Shown: positions 1 through 9,553 of the stretch, in pieces
How the letters are laid out: every line of letters begins with the position of its first letter
How positions within the stretch are numbered: position 1 is the stretch's first letter
NCBI GenBank assembly: GCA_045110675.1
Contig: JBGCGJ010000011.1
Coordinates: forward strand, 1-64,000
Direction: 5' to 3'
DNA length: 64,000 nt
DNA from: JBALVT01 sp045110675
Lineage (GTDB): Bacteria > Pseudomonadota > Gammaproteobacteria > Pseudomonadales > Halieaceae
Notes under the pieces: model-generated
What the model was told of the DNA's origin: nothing
Database searches by the model: none
What the model saw: the letters and a program-made list of their open reading frames with translations, nothing else
Program-made: the position numbers and the translations under genes

Positions 1-559
1 CTCGCCCTTCGACAACCTGCTCCCAAAATAACCGCCGGGGCGACTCGCCTTGGATTCGATCTCGTACTGCGTTACGCATTCGTCCGGCGAATTCTGCCAG
101 GCTCCCGTAGGCGGCGGGAATCAGTGCTTCAATTTTTCGACGCAGCAGGCGCGCGAGCACCGGGCTGCGACCACTACTGGAAATGGCAACGACCAGCGGA
201 GAGCGGTCGACAATTGACGGAAATATACATGTGCACAGCTCGGGCGAATCGACAACATTGACGGGGATAGAACGCAGTTTTGCGCATTCAGACACCTGAG
301 CATTGACCTGCGCATTGGGTGTTGCCGCTACCACCAGGGCGGCACCCTCGAGATCCTCAGGTAAAAAACGGGACTGTTGCCATTGACCACCATGCTCAGC
401 CACAGAGCGTCTAAGCTCGTCAGAAATTTCTGGAGCAACGACAGTGAGTAAGGCGCCAGCTCGAAGCAGCAGCCGCGCTTTACGCGTTGCAATGGTCCCG
501 CCGCCAATCAGTACGACCTTGGCAGCGTTTACTTGCAGAAAGAGCGGCAGATATTCCAA
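1..559 (-). CDS. cysG: Siroheme synthase, N-terminal part (cut by window edge)
   Basis: The N-terminal module of CysG, an NAD-dependent precorrin-2 dehydrogenase and sirohydrochlorin ferrochelatase, makes siroheme for sulfite and nitrite reductases. Translation from a TTG at 559 gives MEYLPLFLQ, then a Rossmann glycine motif VVLIGGGTIATRKARLLL, NVVDSPELCTCIFPSIVDRSPL and SGRSPVLARLLRRKIE, all close to E. coli CysG. The frame runs off the window after about 186 codons, so whether the C-terminal methyltransferase domain is present cannot be seen. TTG is the only plausible start: it lies two codons after the in-frame TAG of serS, which implies co-transcription and perhaps translational coupling with serS. 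Confidence 0.9.
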   Translation of the reverse strand, partial: MEYLPLFLQVNAAKVVLIGGGTIATRKARLLLRAGALLTVVAPEISDELRRSVAEHGGQWQQSRFLPEDLEGAALVVAATPNAQVNAQVSECAKLRSIPVNVVDSPELCTCIFPSIVDRSPLVVAISSSGRSPVLARLLRRKIEALIPAAYGSLAEFAGRMRNAVRDRIQGESPRRLFWEQVVEGR

Positions 560-565
560 CCCCCC

Positions 566-1861
566 CTACCCCAGCATCTCACAGCCGCCCATGTAGGGGC
601 GCAGCGCTGTGGGCACGAACACCGATCCATCCGCCTGTTGATAGTTTTCTAACACTGCTACGAGTGTTCGTCCAACCGCCAGACCGGAGCCATTGATTGT
701 GTGCAAAAGCTCTGGTTTACCCGTGGCCGGGTTGCGCCAGCGTGCCTGCATGCGTCTGGCCTGATAGTCACCGAAATTACTGCAGGAAGATATCTCGCGA
801 TAGGTATCCTGGGCCGGGAGCCATACCTCGAGGTCATAGGTCTTATGGGAGGAAAAACCCAGGTCTCCGCCACACAAAACAACTTTTCTGTACGGTAGCT
901 CAAGCGCTTGTAGCACCGCCTCCGCGTGACCAGTCAATGCTTCGTGAGCGCTTGCGGATTGTTCTGCGCGGACCATCTGTACCAACTCAACTTTTTCAAA
1001 CTGATGTTGGCGAATCATTCCACGAGTGTCGCGACCATAGCTGCCGGCCTCGCTCCTGAAACAAGGGGTATGGCAGGCGTATTGAACTCCATTTTCGCCT
1101 AACTCAGCATCTTCAAAAATTCGATCGCGAGCCACATTGGTTACAGGAACCTCGGCAGTTGGAATTAGGTAGTATTCGCTGTCGGATCGAAGCTTGAATA
1201 GATCCTCTTCAAATTTGGGCAAGTTTCCGGTACCGAACAGGGAGTCTTTATTGACAATGTAGGGGACGTAAATCTCTTGATAGCCATGCTCTGTAGTATG
1301 CATATTAAGCATGAATTGAATGAGTGCTCGGTGCATTCTGGCCAGCTCACCGTACATGACAGTGAAACGCGAGCCGGTAATTTTGCCACCGGTTTCTGCG
1401 TCTAATTGTCCGAGCATTTCTCCAATTTCAACATGGTCACGGGGTGCGAAATCAAATTTCCAGGGAGTACCCCAGGTAGACACCTCGACATTGTCGTCCT
1501 CTGTTTTCCCAGCGGGGACATCGGGATGTGGAAGATTCGGAACACTCAACAGAATCTGATCCAGTTGATGTTGAATCGACTTGGCTTGTTCAACTGATTG
1601 ATCAATTTTTGCGGCGATTTTCTCCAGGGTCTCGTTAACCGTAGCCTTGGCTTCATCGACACTCATGCCCTGCCCCACCAACTCGCCAATCTTTTTCGAG
1701 GCAGTTTTCTTTTCGGCCTGCAAGCTCTGACTATCGACATCGGCCTGCTTGCGCCGTGCATCCAAGTCAGTAAATTGCGCAACGTCAAATTCGAAGCCGC
1801 GCCTTGCGAGTTGTTCGGCAATTGCCTGGGGGTCTTTCCGGACCGCCTTGATATCCAACAT
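566..1861 (-). CDS. serS: Seryl-tRNA synthetase
   Basis: A 431-residue cytosolic class II aminoacyl-tRNA synthetase that charges tRNA-Ser and tRNA-Sec. Residues about 1-105 form the tRNA-binding coiled-coil arm (rich in K, Q and E). The catalytic core has class II motif 2 (FRSEAGSYGRDTRGM) and motif 3 (NGSGLAVGRTLVAVLENYQ). The length is typical of the family. It lies between crcB upstream and cysG downstream, the order found in Pseudomonas. The ATG at 1861 gives the normal N-terminus MLDIKAVRKDPQ. Confidence 0.97.
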   Translation of the reverse strand: MLDIKAVRKDPQAIAEQLARRGFEFDVAQFTDLDARRKQADVDSQSLQAEKKTASKKIGELVGQGMSVDEAKATVNETLEKIAAKIDQSVEQAKSIQHQLDQILLSVPNLPHPDVPAGKTEDDNVEVSTWGTPWKFDFAPRDHVEIGEMLGQLDAETGGKITGSRFTVMYGELARMHRALIQFMLNMHTTEHGYQEIYVPYIVNKDSLFGTGNLPKFEEDLFKLRSDSEYYLIPTAEVPVTNVARDRIFEDAELGENGVQYACHTPCFRSEAGSYGRDTRGMIRQHQFEKVELVQMVRAEQSASAHEALTGHAEAVLQALELPYRKVVLCGGDLGFSSHKTYDLEVWLPAQDTYREISSCSNFGDYQARRMQARWRNPATGKPELLHTINGSGLAVGRTLVAVLENYQQADGSVFVPTALRPYMGGCEMLG

Positions 1862-1906
1862 TAGGGTAGTTCCTGTCTTTTACTGGTGAAGGTTTGCTTG
1901 TGTGCT

Positions 1907-2284
1907 CTAGCTTAACAGTCGTGTTAGCTGAATTGCGGCGCCAGCGCCGAACACACACAGCAGTGTACTAGCCAACATGTATATAGCGGCGTGCGCCCAA
2001 TGCCCCGCCTCGAGCAATGTGATGGTCTCCAAAGAGAAAGTCGAAAAGGTGGTAAATGCGCCTAAAAAACCCACCATTAAAACACCGCGCCAATCCGGGT
2101 GTAGCCATTCTTTTTCTACGATCAAGACGTATACGATACCAATCGCTGCCGATCCGAGCACGTTGACCAGCAAGGTGCCAACGGGCAATTTACCCTCCCA
2201 CAGACCGTGTGCCCACTGCCCCAGCAAGTGCCGGGACACAGCTCCAGTAGCGCCACCCAGGGCGATGAAGAGTAAGTAGTTCAT
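1907..2284 (-). CDS. crcB: Fluoride ion channel CrcB/FluC
   Basis: A small inner-membrane protein of 125 residues with four hydrophobic helices that exports fluoride as a dual-topology dimer. Visible family motifs are GGATGAVSRHLLG at the N-terminus, GTLLVNVLGSAAIG (the conserved Asn) and GFLGAFTTFSTFSLE, which carries the phenylalanines lining the fluoride path. It sits between rarA and serS on the same strand. I looked for a fluoride riboswitch in the 77 bases upstream and saw none, so it is probably expressed from the housekeeping transcript. Confidence 0.93.
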   Translation of the reverse strand: MNYLLFIALGGATGAVSRHLLGQWAHGLWEGKLPVGTLLVNVLGSAAIGIVYVLIVEKEWLHPDWRGVLMVGFLGAFTTFSTFSLETITLLEAGHWAHAAIYMLASTLLCVFGAGAAIQLTRLLS

Positions 2285-2361
2285 GAATATTGGTTCGAAT
2301 AACTCTGGTGGCGCTATTGTACCGCTAATTCACCCTGAGAAACATTTCCGTAGCGCAATCC

Positions 2362-3741
2362 CTAGCGATATCGTTGATCGGCACTGCCTTTATCGAGTTG
2401 GCGCAGGTGTCGAAGTTTTTCCTGAATCTTCAGTTCCAAGCCACGATCGACAGGTTCGTAGTACTGTCTGTCCTTCAGGGGCTCGGGAAAGTAATTCTCC
2501 CCGGGGGCAAATGCTCCCGGTTCATCATGGGCATAGCGATATTCCGCGCCGTGCTCAAATTCTTTCATTAACTGCGTGGGAGCATTTCGCAAATGTAGCG
2601 GAACATCCTCGCTTGCGCCGCTCTCTACGTCCGCCCGGGCAGCTTTGTAGGCAGTGTAAACCGCGTTGCTCTTCGCCGCGCAGGCGAGATAGATAATCGC
2701 CTGGGCAATCGCCAACTCTCCCTCGGGGCTGCCCAGGCGTTCCTGAACTTGCCAGGCTTCAAGAGCGAGGGTGAGCGCACGCGGATCTGCATTGCCGACA
2801 TCCTCGCTAGCCATTCTGACCACTCTCCTGGCTAAATACAGCGGATCACTGCCGCCGTCCAGCATGCGACAGAACCAATAGAGCGCAGCGTCTGGAGAAC
2901 TACCCCTAACGGCTTTATGCATAGCGCTGATCTGGTCATAAAACATGTCGCCGCCCTTGTCGAAACGACGCAGCGAAGCTTGTAACACTTCTTCGAGAGT
3001 CTGCCGAGTGATCTGTCGGACTCCGGACACTTCCTCCGCTAAATCCGCTGCCAACTCCAGTAAGTTGAGTGCCCTTCTCGCATCCCCATCTGACTGCTGT
3101 GCCAGCAAGCGCCTGCACTCCTCGTCGATGCCTACCGATGCGCCCAAATGCTGTAAGCCTCTTTGCAGGACGCCCTGAATATCAGAGGGCTCCAGCGATC
3201 GAAGTTTGTAGACTCTGGAACGTGACAACAACGCGTTGTTCAACTCAAAAGAAGGATTCTCTGTCGTCGCTCCAATGAAAATGATCGTACCGTCTTCCAC
3301 ATAGGGAAGAAACGCGTCCTGCTGAGCTTTGTTAAAGCGGTGGACCTCGTCGACAAACAGCACCGTATCTCGGCCTGAGGCTTTTTGCTGCTGAGCTTGT
3401 GCTACAGCCTCGCGTATTTCTTTCACTCCGGAAAGTACCGCTGATATTTGCACGAAATAGGCCTGGGCGGTGTTGGAAATAATTCGTGCCAGCGTCGTTT
3501 TACCAACACCCGGTGGGCCCCACAAAATCATGGAGTGAAGCTGATTGCGTTCGATAGATTGACGCAGGGGCTTGCCAGGACCCAAAAGATGGGTCTGGCC
3601 CGCATACTCATCCAGATTGTTGGGTCGCAACTGCGACGCCAGCGGGTGGTATCCTCCCGTTGTTGACCCTGAAGATTCAGAATCTACGGAGGCAGTGACA
3701 CTCGCAGCCTCGCCCGAATTTCCAAATAAGTCAGTAGTCAT
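2362..3741 (-). CDS. rarA: Replication-associated recombination protein A (AAA+ ATPase)
   Basis: RarA/MgsA (459 residues) is a clamp-loader-like AAA+ ATPase that acts at stalled replication forks together with SSB. The sequence shows Walker A GPPGVGKTT, Walker B LFVDEVHRFNKAQQDAFLP, sensor 1 GATTENPSFELNNALLSR, and the C-terminal tetramerisation region ending in the usual FPEPLKDRQYY segment. The N-terminus lists the conserved RPNNLDEYAGQTHLLGPGKPL. In related genomes lolA lies immediately upstream; here a divergent peptidase gene separates them. Confidence 0.95.
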   Translation of the reverse strand: MTTDLFGNSGEAASVTASVDSESSGSTTGGYHPLASQLRPNNLDEYAGQTHLLGPGKPLRQSIERNQLHSMILWGPPGVGKTTLARIISNTAQAYFVQISAVLSGVKEIREAVAQAQQQKASGRDTVLFVDEVHRFNKAQQDAFLPYVEDGTIIFIGATTENPSFELNNALLSRSRVYKLRSLEPSDIQGVLQRGLQHLGASVGIDEECRRLLAQQSDGDARRALNLLELAADLAEEVSGVRQITRQTLEEVLQASLRRFDKGGDMFYDQISAMHKAVRGSSPDAALYWFCRMLDGGSDPLYLARRVVRMASEDVGNADPRALTLALEAWQVQERLGSPEGELAIAQAIIYLACAAKSNAVYTAYKAARADVESGASEDVPLHLRNAPTQLMKEFEHGAEYRYAHDEPGAFAPGENYFPEPLKDRQYYEPVDRGLELKIQEKLRHLRQLDKGSADQRYR

Positions 3742-3912
3742 TGAACATCAGATACACACCGGGTGCTTGCCACTATGGTCGATTCAGCTGATCGGATTTC
3801 TCCGATTTGAGAGCAGGCATTGTAGGGTCTTTTTGCACCGCTTGCATCCGCCGGGTTATCCACTGAAAATGGGGAAGATATCTAAAACGCTCGCCGTAAC
3901 CGGGACGACTTT

Positions 3913-5313
3913 ATGCTTTTTCGCGCACTCACTTTGTTTGTTATGTTATTTACCTCTCCGGTCCACTCACAGGAGCCAGCCACCGCTTTCTCACAGGAGT
4001 TACTTGAAACATCCTTAAAGCTGCGACAACTAGCGATAGGTGATCCGACCGGATATCAGATTGTGGAGTCCCTCACCACCGAAGTGGGCGCCCGACTCGC
4101 AGGTTCTCCCGCTGAGGCAAGAGCGCGAGATTGGGCTGTCGAGAAACTGTCGTCTATGGGTTTTGAAAATGTTCGCATAGAGGCGTTCAAAGTTCCCTTA
4201 TGGCAGCGAGGCATTGAGAGCGCCACGGTGGTTGCCCCTTTTCCGCAATCACTTTCTATCACCGCCTTAGGCGGCAGTGTGAGCACTGGAGCTGAAGGCG
4301 TTGAAGGTGAAATCATCAGCTTCCCTTCTCTGCTGGCGCTGAGCAATGCTGAAAGGGCTGAAGTTGAGGGAAAAATAGTTTTCATCGACGAGGTCATGAC
4401 CAGAACTCAAGACGGCTCCGGTTATTCCGTGGCTTCCCTGAAACGCCGGGAGACTGCTTATGAGGCACATCGCCAGGGTGCGATTGCCGCCCTGATTAGA
4501 TCCGTGGGTACCAGCAATCATCGCTTTCCTCACGCGGGGCAAATGCATCGTGTCAGCGATGAAGAAGTGATCGATTCGGTCCCCACTGCAGCACTTTCGG
4601 CTCCCGACGCGGATCAGCTTGCGCGAATTCAGGATCGCGGTGTTCCCGTAATAGTCAATCTTGTACTGGAAACACAAATACAACCGGCGTCATTTTCGGG
4701 TAACGTCATCGCCGAGATACCCGGCAGAGAAAGGCCAGATGAAATTGTACTTATAGGAGCTCACCTCGACTCCTGGGATCTGGGGACTGGTGCTGTCGAT
4801 GATGGTGCTGGTGTCGGCATCGTCATTGCCGCGGCTAAACTGATTATGGACTCGCTGGCAGAGGCACCCAAACGTACCATTCGCATCGTCTTGTTTGGCT
4901 CAGAAGAAGTCGGCCTGGTCGGCGCCAAAGCGTATGCAGAACGTCATGCTGAGGCATTAAAACACCATGTAGTGGGAACCGAATCCGATTTCGGCGCCGG
5001 CGATATTTGGCGATTCGATACTCGGTTTGGGGAGAGCGCAGCGGCTACTGCCATGGAATTTGCCGCCGCATTGAAGCCACTGGGGATTGCACCTGGAAAC
5101 AACGCGGCTAGTGGTGGTCCTGATATGTTGTTTGTTCGCGAAGCCGGAGTTCCTGTGGTTACTCTGCTTCAAAATGGCTGGGATTATTTCGACCTGCACC
5201 ACACGCCGGATGACACCCTCGATAAAATAGGCAAGTCGGAATTGGATCAAAACATTGCTGCGTTTGCCGTGTTTACCTATCTGGCCGCTGAAACAGACGC
5301 CTACTTCCGGTAA
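3913..5313 (+). CDS. Secreted M28 family zinc peptidase (carboxypeptidase Q-like)
   Basis: The 466-residue product begins with a signal peptide (MLFRALTLFVMLFTSPVHSQ), so it acts in the periplasm or outside the cell. Residues about 100-250 resemble the PA-type insert. The two-zinc aminopeptidase core follows: H284 and D286 (GAHLDSWDLG), D296 (AVDDGAG), E331-E332 (GSEEVGLVG), D359 (ESDFGAG) and H429 (LHHTPDD). The ESDFGAG and LHHTPDD wording is closest to plasma glutamate carboxypeptidase/carboxypeptidase Q, which cleaves dipeptides. It lies on the plus strand between two minus-strand genes normally adjacent, which suggests later insertion. Substrate is unknown. Confidence 0.9.
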   Translation: MLFRALTLFVMLFTSPVHSQEPATAFSQELLETSLKLRQLAIGDPTGYQIVESLTTEVGARLAGSPAEARARDWAVEKLSSMGFENVRIEAFKVPLWQRGIESATVVAPFPQSLSITALGGSVSTGAEGVEGEIISFPSLLALSNAERAEVEGKIVFIDEVMTRTQDGSGYSVASLKRRETAYEAHRQGAIAALIRSVGTSNHRFPHAGQMHRVSDEEVIDSVPTAALSAPDADQLARIQDRGVPVIVNLVLETQIQPASFSGNVIAEIPGRERPDEIVLIGAHLDSWDLGTGAVDDGAGVGIVIAAAKLIMDSLAEAPKRTIRIVLFGSEEVGLVGAKAYAERHAEALKHHVVGTESDFGAGDIWRFDTRFGESAAATAMEFAAALKPLGIAPGNNAASGGPDMLFVREAGVPVVTLLQNGWDYFDLHHTPDDTLDKIGKSELDQNIAAFAVFTYLAAETDAYFR

Positions 5314-5367
5314 GTAAACCGAATGGCAGTCGCGTGTTGCCGTGGCGGTATTGCTTATGACCTGCAG

Positions 5368-5982
5368 TTACTGCACGTAGTCGAAAAAGTCGGCTTCCTC
5401 AGGTGGGCTGAAACTAAAGCTTTCGGGGCTGAGCTCTGAAGCTGAATCAATATGGTCGAATGAGATAACAATTTTCTGGTTGAGATTGTCGATTATTTCA
5501 AGAGAGTCGAAATCGGAGCCAACAAATGCGACTGACAGACTTTTAAAACCTGGGCTAATTGAAACAGGCCGCATGGCATAAGTATTCTCTGCGGTTTTAT
5601 CCACTTCAAAGCTTCGACGCAATAAGGCTTCATCACCCCCTAATACCTGTAGTGGAGACATCTGCTCAGAATCGTCTATACCGCGCCGAGTGACGGTTTC
5701 CAGATCCCTGTCGTGGTGCCACAGATACTGCGGATCGGCGACAATGAGCTGGCTGTCTGGGGATTCTATTTCCCAGGCGAAATAGCCCGGGCGAAGTAAG
5801 CGAAAGTTACCACTACTTTCGCCGACCAGCACATTGCTCTCATCGTATTGCACCTGCGTAAACTCGCCCTGCATGCTGCCGATTTTTTTCAGTACTACCA
5901 TCAGCTCATCCGCGTCATCTGGCTGCGCGAAACTCACCATCGATAGCAGTGACAGGCACAATGATGCAATGGTCTTAGTCAT
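5368..5982 (-). CDS. lolA: Outer-membrane lipoprotein carrier protein LolA
   Basis: LolA (204 residues) is the periplasmic chaperone that takes mature lipoproteins from LolCDE and hands them to LolB. It has a cleavable signal peptide ending near VSFAQP, then the family features GEFTQVQYDESN, SSGNFRLLRPGYFAWEIESP and a YLWHHDRDLETVTRR segment. Its start is 30 bases after the ftsK stop on the same strand, the conserved ftsK-lolA pairing. Confidence 0.95.
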   Translation of the reverse strand: MTKTIASLCLSLLSMVSFAQPDDADELMVVLKKIGSMQGEFTQVQYDESNVLVGESSGNFRLLRPGYFAWEIESPDSQLIVADPQYLWHHDRDLETVTRRGIDDSEQMSPLQVLGGDEALLRRSFEVDKTAENTYAMRPVSISPGFKSLSVAFVGSDFDSLEIIDNLNQKIVISFDHIDSASELSPESFSFSPPEEADFFDYVQ

Positions 5983-6012
5983 TTTTTATCCTTAAGATTT
6001 TGTCTTCCTGGC

Positions 6013-8328
6013 TCACTCGGACCTGGGAGGTGGTGCGAGGACTTCTCGCTGGCCATTGCTACCCATTTCTGTGACAACGCCAGCCGCTTCCATCGCCTCT
6101 ATGAGACGAGCGGCACGGTTGTATCCCACTCGCAGTTTTCGCTGCACTGACGATATGGAAGCCCTGCGACTCTCGCACACATAATGCACCGCTTCGTCGT
6201 ATAGCGCATCGCTCTCATCATCTTGGTCACCAGAACTCGATTGAAGTTCCTCTGGCGTTACAGCAGTGCTGCCACCTTCATCGAGCAGACCATCGATGTA
6301 GGCTGGAGCCCCGCGCTTTTTCCAGTCGGCGACAACGCGGTGTACCTCTTCATCGGAGCAGAACGCGCCGTGAACGCGAACAGGAACTCCACTACCGGGT
6401 GGCAGATAAAGCATATCTCCGTGCCCCAATAACTGTTCTGCACCACCTTGATCCAAAATAGTTCTTGAATCGATCTTTGAGGACACCTGGAAGGCAATGC
6501 GCGTCGGCACATTGGCTTTTATCAGACCTGTAATGACGTCCACCGAGGGGCGCTGTGTGGCCAATACCAGATGAATTCCCGCCGCCCTCGCCTTTTGCGC
6601 AATACGGGCGATCAGCTGTTCCACTTTTTTGCCGACAATCATCATCATGTCGGCGAATTCGTCGATAACGACAACGATTGAGGGCAATTTCTCCAGATCA
6701 GGTGCAATCTGATCCTCATCGGTTTCTGCAAATATGGGGTCCGGCGTCCACAGTGGATCCTTGATCGGTGAACTGGCTTTTATCGCGTCTTCAACCTTGC
6801 GGTTGTAGCCAGCCAGATTACGTACACCCAGGGCCGCCATGAGTTTATAGCGGCGCTCCATCTCCGCAACACACCAACGCAAGCCATTGGCAGCATCTTT
6901 CATGTCGGTGATTACGGGAGTAAGCAGATGCGGAATACCGTCGTAGACCGACAATTCAAGCATCTTGGGATCGACCAGTATCATTCTCACGTCTTGTGGG
7001 CCCGACTTGTACAGCAGGCTCAACAACATGGCATTTACGCCGACGGATTTACCTGAACCGGTGGTACCCGCGACCAACAGGTGGGGCATCTTGCCAAGAT
7101 CCGCTACCGTTGGCTCTCCAGAAATATCATGCCCGAGGGCAAGGGTGAGTGGCGATTTGGAGTTCTCGAACGTTTTGGAGGCCAATACATCGCGAAAATT
7201 AACGATTTCGCGATGCTCATTGGGGATTTCGATGCCCACCACGGATTTGCCGGGAATCACTTCCACAACTCGCACGCTGATTACCGCGAGGGATCTCGCC
7301 AAGTCTTTGGCCAGCCCGGAAATTCGCGATACTTTGACGCCGGCAGCGGGTTGAATTTCAAAACGAGTGATCACAGGACCGGGGTAGACCGCCACCACCT
7401 CAGCAGAAATATTGAAGTCGGCTAGTTTGAGCTCTAGCAGCTTGGAAAGTCCCTGCAGTGCATCCTGAGAATACCCCAAGGTCTGATCTTGCTCATTGGG
7501 ATCAAGCAGGTCCAGGTGAGGCATTTCTCCCGAAACCGGTGCATCAAACAAGGGTTGTTGACGCTCCTTCTCTAGCCGATCACTTTTCTCAGCTTTTGGT
7601 TTTAGTGGCTTTATTTTCGGTGGCTTGCGTTTCTTTTCTTTTTCGACGTACTCGGTAATCACCAGCTTCCGAGCTTCCTGTGCTTTATCTTTTTCGCGTT
7701 GATCTTGAAACGCACCGAAGCGCTGCACCAGCCATTCGCGGCTCTTTCGGAACAGGGTCACTGTCCAGTAGCCCAGCCCGTCCATCAGCCTTAGCCAGCT
7801 GATATCGGTAAATATAGTGATGCCGAACAGAAATACGGCGAGTAGGATTAAGCGGCTGCCGACCATGCTAAAGGCGGTGGTAAAAGCCGCTCCAATCGCC
7901 TGCCCGAGAATGCCACCGGCCCCCTGGGGCAATCCCGACCCTCCAAGGTCATTCATAGCAGTCATCGCGGTGCCGGCGATCATAACCAACACCAGACCTA
8001 AAGCGCGAATAGCGAATGTGAGCCAATCAAACTCTTTGTGCTCGTGGCGCTCCAGCAAAATCACCAGAGCTCGATAACCCAACATGACGGGAAAAAGATA
8101 GGCGGCGTATCCTACCAAGGAAAAGAACACATCGGCGAGCCAGGCCCCGGTGGGACCACCGGCATTGACGATCGCGCCACCGCTGCCCGTCGCAGACCAA
8201 CCGGGGTCAGAGGCACTATAGGTGAACAGCGCCATCATCAGATAGCAGCATGCTGCGCTGATACCGATAAACGCCCCTTCGCGCAATCTCGGTCCCAGAA
8301 AGTTGTCTGTATCAGTCGTTTCCGGCAC
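6013..8328 (-). CDS. ftsK: DNA translocase FtsK
   Basis: FtsK (771 residues) is a septum-located hexameric DNA pump that clears chromosome termini and activates XerCD recombination at dif. About four transmembrane helices lie in residues 20-185, followed by a short charged linker (KRKPPKIKPLKPK). The motor has Walker A GTTGSGKSVGVN and Walker B ILVDPKMLELSVYDGIPHL. The C-terminal winged-helix gamma domain (RRASISSVQRKLRVGYNRAA) reads KOPS sites. The linker is much shorter than in E. coli FtsK and like that of the Pseudomonas/SpoIIIE size class. Confidence 0.96.
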   Translation of the reverse strand: MPETTDTDNFLGPRLREGAFIGISAACCYLMMALFTYSASDPGWSATGSGGAIVNAGGPTGAWLADVFFSLVGYAAYLFPVMLGYRALVILLERHEHKEFDWLTFAIRALGLVLVMIAGTAMTAMNDLGGSGLPQGAGGILGQAIGAAFTTAFSMVGSRLILLAVFLFGITIFTDISWLRLMDGLGYWTVTLFRKSREWLVQRFGAFQDQREKDKAQEARKLVITEYVEKEKKRKPPKIKPLKPKAEKSDRLEKERQQPLFDAPVSGEMPHLDLLDPNEQDQTLGYSQDALQGLSKLLELKLADFNISAEVVAVYPGPVITRFEIQPAAGVKVSRISGLAKDLARSLAVISVRVVEVIPGKSVVGIEIPNEHREIVNFRDVLASKTFENSKSPLTLALGHDISGEPTVADLGKMPHLLVAGTTGSGKSVGVNAMLLSLLYKSGPQDVRMILVDPKMLELSVYDGIPHLLTPVITDMKDAANGLRWCVAEMERRYKLMAALGVRNLAGYNRKVEDAIKASSPIKDPLWTPDPIFAETDEDQIAPDLEKLPSIVVVIDEFADMMMIVGKKVEQLIARIAQKARAAGIHLVLATQRPSVDVITGLIKANVPTRIAFQVSSKIDSRTILDQGGAEQLLGHGDMLYLPPGSGVPVRVHGAFCSDEEVHRVVADWKKRGAPAYIDGLLDEGGSTAVTPEELQSSSGDQDDESDALYDEAVHYVCESRRASISSVQRKLRVGYNRAARLIEAMEAAGVVTEMGSNGQREVLAPPPRSE

Positions 8329-8598
8329 GCTTTCTAATGTCCTTTGCAGCCCTTGGGTAAGCCCGTGGATATCCGCTTGCCATACCCGTTATCATATTTA
8401 GTAATTGTGCACACATTTATTATTTATATCAAAGAGTTAGAGAGTTTATTTAAAATAATCCTAATCTTTGCTGGATGCTGGGGTTTAATTTACCATATAC
8501 CGCCACCATTGAATGGCTTGAGGGTGTGAAGAAATACCCTGTCGGGGCCTATTTAACTTATTTGATTTACTCAGCAACAGCAATCAGGAAGTGACCAC
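8329..8598. other. Divergent intergenic region between ftsK and trxB
   Basis: 270 bases without a gene, A+T-rich between about 8390 and 8520. It should hold both divergent promoters. A short inverted repeat AGGGT-N10-ACCCT lies near 8521-8540. I could not assign a convincing -35/-10 pair. Confidence 0.4.
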
Positions 8599-9549
8599 AT
8601 GAGCGACACCCAACACCACCAGTTGATTATTCTAGGTTCCGGCCCTGCAGGATACACTGCGTCCATCTATGCAGCTCGGGCCAATCTGAGCCCTGTGGTG
8701 ATTACTGGAATTGAACAAGGTGGCCAGTTAACCACGACCACTGAAGTTGAGAATTGGCCTGGAGGCGCGGCAGACCTGCAAGGGCCGCAATTGATGCAAC
8801 AAATGCAGGAGCACACCGAGCGCTTTGATACCCAGGTGGTGTTTGACCACATTGAGGAGGTCGATTTTTCCAGCAAACCGATCACCATGAAGGGGACCAA
8901 CAGTTACTCTTGTGATTCCTTGATTATCGCAACCGGGGCGTCGGCTCAGTATCTTGGGCTTCCCAGCGAGCAGGCGTTTATGGGTAAAGGTGTAAGTGCC
9001 TGCGCAACCTGTGACGGCTTTTTCTACCGCAACCAGAAAGTCGCGGTCATTGGCGGTGGTAATACAGCCGTTGAAGAGGCGCTATACCTTTCCAACATTG
9101 CTTCGGAAGTCATCCTTGTTCACCGCCGCGACTCCCTCCGCTCGGAGAAAATCCTGCAAGACAAGCTGTTTGCGCGGGAAGCCGAAGGAAAAGTGAAAAT
9201 CATGTGGGACCATACTCTCGAAGAAGTGTTGGGAGATGACTCCGGCGTAACCGGTATTCGCATAGCGTCGACCAAAAGTGATGACAAGCTGGATCTGGAC
9301 TTGGCCGGAGTGTTTATCGCTATAGGGCACAAACCCAATACGGATATCTTTGCCGACCAGCTCGAAATGAAAAACGGTTACATCACCATTCACAGTGGCA
9401 CGGAAGGCAATGCCACCGCTACCAGTGTGCCGGGTGTATTCGCCGCCGGTGATGTAGGGGACCACGTCTACCGCCAGGCTGTGACCTCCGCTGGATTTGG
9501 ATGTATGGCAGCCCTGGACGCCGAAAAATACCTGGACGATCTGGCCTGA
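8599..9549 (+). CDS. trxB: Thioredoxin reductase (NADPH)
   Basis: A 316-residue flavoenzyme that reduces thioredoxin with NADPH. It shows the FAD-binding GSGPAGYTASIYAARA near the N-terminus, the redox-active CATC at residues 135-138, the NADPH-binding GGGNTAVEEALYLSN and HRRD, and the C-terminal FAD motif GVFAAGDVGDHVYRQAVTSAG. A ribosome binding site (CAGGAAGTG) precedes the ATG. It is divergent from ftsK and followed directly by aat. Confidence 0.97.
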   Translation: MSDTQHHQLIILGSGPAGYTASIYAARANLSPVVITGIEQGGQLTTTTEVENWPGGAADLQGPQLMQQMQEHTERFDTQVVFDHIEEVDFSSKPITMKGTNSYSCDSLIIATGASAQYLGLPSEQAFMGKGVSACATCDGFFYRNQKVAVIGGGNTAVEEALYLSNIASEVILVHRRDSLRSEKILQDKLFAREAEGKVKIMWDHTLEEVLGDDSGVTGIRIASTKSDDKLDLDLAGVFIAIGHKPNTDIFADQLEMKNGYITIHSGTEGNATATSVPGVFAAGDVGDHVYRQAVTSAGFGCMAALDAEKYLDDLA

Positions 9550-9553
9550 TCCA

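Noticed and set aside
121..315. Separate 64-codon gene at the left edge
   Set aside because: It is an out-of-frame reading within the cysG coding sequence.
2289..2300. GGTTCGAAT resembling a tRNA T-loop
   Set aside because: No acceptor, D or anticodon arms can be found around it.
2285..2361. Fluoride riboswitch upstream of crcB
   Set aside because: Neither the conserved leader pattern nor a suitable hairpin was seen in the 77 bases available.
2283..2696. 137-codon plus-strand frame across rarA
   Set aside because: Antisense to the conserved rarA C-terminus; composition and lack of family features mark it as a shadow.
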